Of a DNA stretch of 42,375 nucleotides, positions 39,132 through 42,375 are shown piece after piece. The DNA is from CAZPUI01 sp964415525 (lineage in GTDB: Bacteria; Acidobacteriota; Holophagae; Holophagales; Holophagaceae). Location of the stretch: NCBI GenBank assembly GCA_964415525.1, contig CAYQAS010000024.1, forward strand, positions 1-42,375, given 5' to 3'. The position numbers and the translations under genes are program-made. How positions within the stretch are numbered: the first letter of the stretch is position 1; the number at the start of each line of letters is the position of its first letter. Below the pieces are notes generated by a model, which was not told the DNA's origin, searched no databases, and saw only the letters and a list, made by a program, of their open reading frames with translations.

Positions 39132-39581
39132 CTAACAACATTTGTTGGATTTCAGTGCCCTCGTTAATGCATGCAGGCCTTTGAGCACAATTTCCCGCTC
39201 GGCCGGTTCGATTTCCGACATGACAGAGTCAAAATAAGTTGTCATGCGCTGTTCCAGGTTGTTATATGCTGCAATTCCTTGGCTGCTCAACTTTAAACTG
39301 ACATAGCGACGATCAGCTGCTGATTCTTCGCGCAGCAGCAACCCATCCAGAACAAGCTTGTCGGCCGAGCGGCTGACTGTGCTTTTGTCCAACCCCAAAC
39401 GATCTGAAAGCTGATTCACCGATAACGCGCCGGCGCGACCGATTTCAATCAGGGTGTGGCATTGACTGAGGGTCATTTCACAGCAGGACGCTTCGCTGCG
39501 ATCCAGGATTCCCAGTTTGCGGACCAATACTCGCAGCAGTTCCCGCAAGGTTGCCGCGTCATCGGACGGTTTCATCACCAC
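39132..39581 (-). CDS. MarR-family regulator with cysteine clusters, possibly As(III)-responsive
   Basis: The 149-residue winged-helix protein shows a MarR core: LSVNQLSDRLGLDKSTVSRSADKL as the recognition region and ESAADRRYVSLKLSSQG as the wing. It has Cys33, Cys34 and Cys41 (SCCEMTLSQC) in the first helices and Cys148-Cys149 at the very C-terminus. Clustered thiols in the regulator of an arsM operon suggest direct As(III) sensing, which is inference. The start is the GTG at 39581, as AGGAGG lies 7 nt upstream. A promoter and an inverted repeat in front of it suggest autoregulation. Confidence 0.82.
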   Translation of the reverse strand: MVMKPSDDAATLRELLRVLVRKLGILDRSEASCCEMTLSQCHTLIEIGRAGALSVNQLSDRLGLDKSTVSRSADKLVLDGLLLREESAADRRYVSLKLSSQGIAAYNNLEQRMTTYFDSVMSEIEPAEREIVLKGLHALTRALKSNKCC

Positions 39582-39608
39582 AAATATTCCTCCTGCTTAA
39601 TCTCGCTG

Positions 39609-39642
39609 AATTAATCATACGACAATTAATTGCAACATGCAA
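39609..39642 (-). promoter_or_regulatory. marR-arsM promoter with overlapping inverted repeat
   Basis: On the minus strand, TTGCAT (39642-39637) and TATGAT (39619-39614) are separated by 17 nt. AATTAAT (39609-39615) and ATTAATT (39625-39631) form an inverted repeat over the -10 region, a suitable operator for the MarR-type product. Binding there would block transcription. Confidence 0.5.
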
Positions 39643-39657
39643 CTATTTAAAAGCGTC

Positions 39658-39687
39658 TTGACAATCTCGATATCTGAGCATTATAAT
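39658..39687 (+). promoter_or_regulatory. Promoter of the SAM-riboswitch-metA unit
   Basis: A consensus TTGACA (39658-39663) and TATAAT (39682-39687) are 18 nt apart, giving a start near 39694, just ahead of the riboswitch. It is divergent from the marR-arsM promoter, 15 nt away. Confidence 0.8.
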
Positions 39688-39712
39688 CGGAATAACAAAA
39701 TTGAATAGTATA

Positions 39713-39816
39713 CCTCTTATCTAGAGTGGCTGAGGGACTGGCCCGATGACGCCCGGCAACCGGCAGAAATGCAGTGGTGCCAAATCCTGCAGGAGCAATC
39801 CTGAAAGATGAGGGAA
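39713..39816 (+). promoter_or_regulatory. SAM-I (S-box) riboswitch
   Basis: The conserved S-box elements are in order: TTATCTAGAGTGGCTGAGGG, CTGGCCCGATGACGCCCGGC, AACCGGC, GTGGTGCCAAATCCTGC, and the closing GAAAGATGAGGG that pairs with CCTCTTATC for P1. SAM binding stabilises P1 and allows the terminator downstream to form, switching off the methionine genes. Confidence 0.96.
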
Positions 39817-39833
39817 CGGAAGCGTTGGTTTAG

Positions 39834-39862
39834 CCTCTGTCCCTTTGGGTCAGAGGTTTTTC
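39834..39862 (+). terminator. Terminator of the SAM riboswitch
   Basis: CCTCTGTCCC (39834-39843) pairs with GGGTCAGAGG (39847-39856), with one T-T mismatch, around a TTT loop and is followed by TTTTTCTG. It is the expression platform between the aptamer and metA. Confidence 0.88.
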
Positions 39863-39893
39863 TGTTTCACAGGACAAAATTGGAGGGATTAAC

Positions 39894-40817
39894 ATGCCAA
39901 TCAAAATTCCCGATGATCTGCCAGCAACTAGTATCTTGGAGAATGAAAATGTTTTTGTGATGAAGGAAGGGCGGGCCTATTCTCAGGATATTCGCCCGCT
40001 AAGGATACTACTGCTTAATCTGATGCCGACCAAGATCGTGACCGAGACGCAATTGCTGAGACTGCTGGGAAACTCGCCGCTGCAGGTCGAGGTCGATTTT
40101 CTTTACACAGCGACCTATGCGCCGGTTAACACCTCTCAGGAGCATCTGTTTAAATTCTATGCGACCTTTGACGAAGTGAAACACAACAAATACGATGGGA
40201 TGATTATCACCGGCGCGCCGATTGAGCAGATTCCGTTTGAACAAGTCGCTTATTGGCCGGAGCTGTGTGAAATTATGGAATGGACCAAGACTCATGTGTT
40301 TTCGACTTTGCATATTTGTTGGGGTGCGCAGGCTGGATTGTATTACCATTATGGGATTCCCAAATACACATTGCCGCAGAAGATGTTTGGCGTGTTTCCT
40401 CACAAACTGAGTTCCGATACGCAGGAAAAACTGTTTCGCGGTTTTGACGATACCTTTTTTGTACCGCACTCACGTCATACGGAACTACGGCATGCCGATA
40501 TTGAACAGCATCCGCAGCTTACCATACTCTCGGAGTCTGAAGAATCCGGCGTCTATGCGGTGGCGGATGAGACCCGGCGCAACTTCTTCATCACCGGCCA
40601 TCTGGAGTACGATCCATTGACTCTAAAGGCCGAATATGACCGCGATGTTTCGCAGGGATTGCCGATTCAGATACCGATCAACTATTATCCGGAAAATGAT
40701 CCGACCCGCGACCCGGTCGTCATTTGGCGCAGCGCCGCCAACTTGTTTTTTACCAACTGGTTGAACTACTACGTGTATCAGGAGACACCGTTTGATTTTA
40801 CCAAAGAGGCAGTATAG
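39894..40817 (+). CDS. metA: Homoserine O-acetyltransferase, MetA type (Glu111)
   Basis: This 307-residue MetA-family enzyme has the acyl-enzyme Cys142 (HICWGAQAG) and the His/Glu pair in ITGHLEYD. Residue 111 is Glu (TGAPIEQIPFE). In this family Glu111 marks use of acetyl-CoA, while Gly marks succinyl-CoA as in E. coli, so the product should be O-acetylhomoserine despite the common annotation as succinyltransferase. The next gene uses that intermediate. TGGAGG precedes the ATG by 7 nt. Expression is controlled by the SAM riboswitch upstream. Confidence 0.93.
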   Translation: MPIKIPDDLPATSILENENVFVMKEGRAYSQDIRPLRILLLNLMPTKIVTETQLLRLLGNSPLQVEVDFLYTATYAPVNTSQEHLFKFYATFDEVKHNKYDGMIITGAPIEQIPFEQVAYWPELCEIMEWTKTHVFSTLHICWGAQAGLYYHYGIPKYTLPQKMFGVFPHKLSSDTQEKLFRGFDDTFFVPHSRHTELRHADIEQHPQLTILSESEESGVYAVADETRRNFFITGHLEYDPLTLKAEYDRDVSQGLPIQIPINYYPENDPTRDPVVIWRSAANLFFTNWLNYYVYQETPFDFTKEAV

Positions 40818-40837
40818 CTTATAAAGGAGGCATACCC

Positions 40838-42124
40838 ATGACAGACAAAAAACAATATGCGCCGGAAACCCAGGCGATCCATGCCGGACAAACGCCGGAT
40901 CCGACCACCAATTCGCGTGCAGTGCCCATCTACCAGACCTCATCCTACGTTTTCAACGACACCGATCATGCAGCCCGCTTGTTTGGTTTGCAGGAATCCG
41001 GCAACATCTATACCCGGATCATGAACCCAACGACAGATGTGTTCGAACAGCGGGTCGCCGCGCTCGAAGGCGGTGTGGGCGCACTGGCGGTGGCTTCCGG
41101 CCAGTCGGCGATCACCTTGGCGTTATTGACTTTGGTTCGTAGCGGCGACGAAATTGTTTCGTCCTCCAGCCTGTATGGCGGCACATATAACCTGCTGCAT
41201 TATACTTTTGCCCAGTTGGGAATCAATGTGGTATTTGTCGACGCAAACGATCCGGGAAACTTCCGCAAAGCGATCACCGCCAAAACCAAAGCAGTGTATG
41301 CGGAAACTGTCGGCAACCCCCGGCTGGATACGCTGGACATCGCCGCCGTTGCCGCCATTGCCCATGAAAACGGCATTCCTCTCGTCATCGACAATACGAT
41401 GCCCACACCATATTTGGTCCGGCCATTCGATTTCGACGCCGATATCGTTATTCACTCAGCGACAAAATTCATCGGCGGCCATGGCACTTCCATCGGCGGC
41501 GTGATTGTCGATTCCGGCAAGTTCCCCTGGAACAATGGCAAATTTCCACAGCTGGCCGAACCGGACCCCAGCTACCACGGCGTGAATTTCTGGGAAGCTC
41601 TTGGCAACCAGGCATATATAATCAAAACCCGGGTACAGGGCTTGCGCGATTTGGGACCGGCGATCAGCCCGTTTAACTCCTTCCTGCTGTTGCAGGGCCT
41701 GGAAACCTTGCACCTACGGATGGAGCGGCATAGCGAAAACGCCCAGACGGTGGCGGAATATCTGGAAGCGCACCCGAAAGTCGCCTGGGTCAATTATCCG
41801 GGACTACCGTCGCATGCCAGCCACGACCGGGCCAAAAAATATCATCATCGGGCGTTGTTCGGCGGCATCATCAGTTTTGGCATCAAAGGCGGCCTGAACG
41901 AGGGAAAAGTGTTTATCGACTCGTTGGAGCTGCTGTCGCTGCTCGCCAACATCGGTGATGCCAAGTCACTGGTGATTCACCCGGCTTCCACCACGCACCA
42001 GCAACTGTCGCCCGAGGAACAAGTTGCCTGCGGCGTGACGCCCGATCTGATCCGTCTGTCGGTGGGGATCGAGAGTGTGCAGGATATCATTGCCGATCTG
42101 GACCAGTCGCTGGCGAAGATTTGA
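40838..42124 (+). CDS. metY: O-acetylhomoserine sulfhydrylase (MetY)
   Basis: The 428-residue PLP enzyme belongs to the Cys/Met metabolism family. The internal aldimine lysine is in IHSATKFIGGHG, the phosphate-binding region in ASGQSAITLA, and YTRIMNPTTDVFE and SSSSLYGGTYNLL are typical. The length and the PAISPFNSFLLLQGLETL segment favour O-acetylhomoserine sulfhydrylase (homocysteine from O-acetylhomoserine and sulfide) over the shorter cystathionine gamma-synthase. AAAGGAGG lies 7-8 nt before the ATG, and the gene starts 20 nt after metA, so both are under the SAM riboswitch. Together they give direct sulfhydrylation for methionine synthesis. Confidence 0.93.
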   Translation: MTDKKQYAPETQAIHAGQTPDPTTNSRAVPIYQTSSYVFNDTDHAARLFGLQESGNIYTRIMNPTTDVFEQRVAALEGGVGALAVASGQSAITLALLTLVRSGDEIVSSSSLYGGTYNLLHYTFAQLGINVVFVDANDPGNFRKAITAKTKAVYAETVGNPRLDTLDIAAVAAIAHENGIPLVIDNTMPTPYLVRPFDFDADIVIHSATKFIGGHGTSIGGVIVDSGKFPWNNGKFPQLAEPDPSYHGVNFWEALGNQAYIIKTRVQGLRDLGPAISPFNSFLLLQGLETLHLRMERHSENAQTVAEYLEAHPKVAWVNYPGLPSHASHDRAKKYHHRALFGGIISFGIKGGLNEGKVFIDSLELLSLLANIGDAKSLVIHPASTTHQQLSPEEQVACGVTPDLIRLSVGIESVQDIIADLDQSLAKI

Positions 42125-42148
42125 ACAGAAACACTAAATATTGTCAGA

Positions 42149-42178
42149 TTGACATATTAGCTTATCCTGCTATATAAT
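42149..42178 (+). promoter_or_regulatory. Promoter of the yybP-ykoY riboswitch transcript
   Basis: TTGACA (42149-42154) and TATAAT (42173-42178), both perfect hexamers, are 18 nt apart. Transcription would begin near 42185, directly ahead of the riboswitch. Confidence 0.8.
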
Positions 42179-42202
42179 AAAACTACAAATTAATAATAAG
42201 AC

Positions 42203-42294
42203 TGCTCTCTACAGGGGGAGTAGCCGGACAGCAGAATCGTCAATACGGGAAACCCGGTTCTGTTGGCAGCTTAAAAATTGCAGGCAAGACCTTG
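42203..42294 (+). promoter_or_regulatory. yybP-ykoY (Mn2+) riboswitch
   Basis: Conserved pieces are present in the right order: AGGGGGAGTAGCC (42213-42225), CGTCAATACGGG and CCCGGTTCTGTTGGCAGC, then GCAGGCAAGACCTT closing the aptamer. Riboswitches of this class bind Mn2+ and control Mn exporters or related membrane proteins. The closing strand overlaps the left arm of the terminator, so ligand binding should prevent termination. The controlled gene lies outside the window. Confidence 0.85.
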
Positions 42295-42320
42295 TTCGTT
42301 ACGAACAAGGTCTTATTTTT
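42286..42320 (+). terminator. Terminator of the Mn riboswitch
   Basis: AAGACCTTGTTCG (42286-42298) and CGAACAAGGTCTT (42302-42314) form a perfect 13-bp stem with a TTA loop, followed by ATTTTT. Its left arm shares AAGACC with the riboswitch closing stem. Confidence 0.92.
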
Positions 42321-42323
42321 GTT

Positions 42324-42375
42324 GTGCGCCCAGCATGGGCGCTTACTAGTCGGTGAAAGTCCGATACGGGGGTTG
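42324..42375 (+). mobile_element. 5' end of a group II intron, class C (IIC)-like; continues beyond window
   Basis: GTGCGCCCAGCATGGGCGC starts 3 nt after the T-run of the terminator. The next 33 nt contain GTCGGTGAAAGTCCGA. This matches the GUGYG start and domain I opening of bacterial group IIC introns (compare GUGUGCCCGGCAUGGGUGC in the Oceanobacillus intron, as I recall it). IIC introns typically insert just behind terminator stem-loops, exactly as here. The reverse-transcriptase ORF and the 3' end are beyond the window. Confidence 0.82.

Overview
The window looks like chromosome of an anaerobic, diderm Firmicute, most likely Negativicutes (Sporomusaceae-like). This is an inference. It rests on strong AGGAGG-type ribosome sites, an S-box riboswitch ahead of a Bacillus-type homoserine acyltransferase, CsoR control of copper genes and a yybP-ykoY riboswitch, combined with a respiratory molybdoenzyme, a periplasmic adaptor-type exporter and many sensory PAS/GAF proteins. 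No rRNA, tRNA, CRISPR array or prophage gene is visible.

Layout. (1) 1-4.5 kb: the 3' part of a tetrathionate/arsenate-reductase-like molybdopterin oxidoreductase, converging on a PAS-PAS-CdaR/PucR-type regulator. (2) 4.7-16.4 kb: one co-directional signalling block. It holds a PocR-GAF-PAS-PP2C-HATPase protein, a PocR histidine kinase with its single-domain response regulator, a REC-GAF-PAS-PP2C protein, a PAS-GAF-GAF-PAS-PP2C protein and a CHASE-PAS-PP2C-HATPase protein. A fifth SpoIIE/RsbU-type phosphatase (Cache-PAS-PAS-PP2C) lies at 21.2-23.5 kb. (3) 16.3-18.9 kb: an ArsN2-like acetyltransferase and a Zn/Cd/Pb P-type ATPase are joined to the end of that block. (4) 18.9-21 kb: two exported proteins on the minus strand, a HExxH metallopeptidase-like protein and a MORN-repeat protein.

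(5) 23.6-38.2 kb: a copper/silver-handling island. It contains csoR-copA behind a CsoR-type operator, an adaptor + FtsX-type permease + ATPase exporter, an OmpR-type two-component pair whose sensor loop is Met-rich, a multicopper oxidase with a Met/His-rich insert, and small exported His- or Met-rich proteins. It also has a second Cu-type P-ATPase with metal-binding CPMHP domains at both ends, SHOCT and DUF302 proteins, and an exported protein that is about 37% methionine. Two of its promoters carry three direct repeats with an 11-bp period at the same distance from the -10 box. This fits control by the OmpR-family regulator in the island.

(6) 38.3-39.6 kb: a marR-like regulator and arsM (arsenite methylation). 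(7) 39.65-42.1 kb: SAM riboswitch, metA (Glu111, predicted to use acetyl-CoA) and O-acetylhomoserine sulfhydrylase, which together form a direct-sulfhydrylation methionine pathway. (8) 42.15-42.375 kb: promoter, yybP-ykoY (Mn2+) riboswitch and terminator. The 5' end of a group IIC-like intron follows directly and runs off the window.

The main novelty candidates are the multi-paralogue phosphatase/switch-kinase block, the extreme methionine-rich protein within the island, the shared 11-bp-period operator, the P-ATPase with an internal start for a free metal-binding domain, and the intron placed behind a riboswitch terminator.
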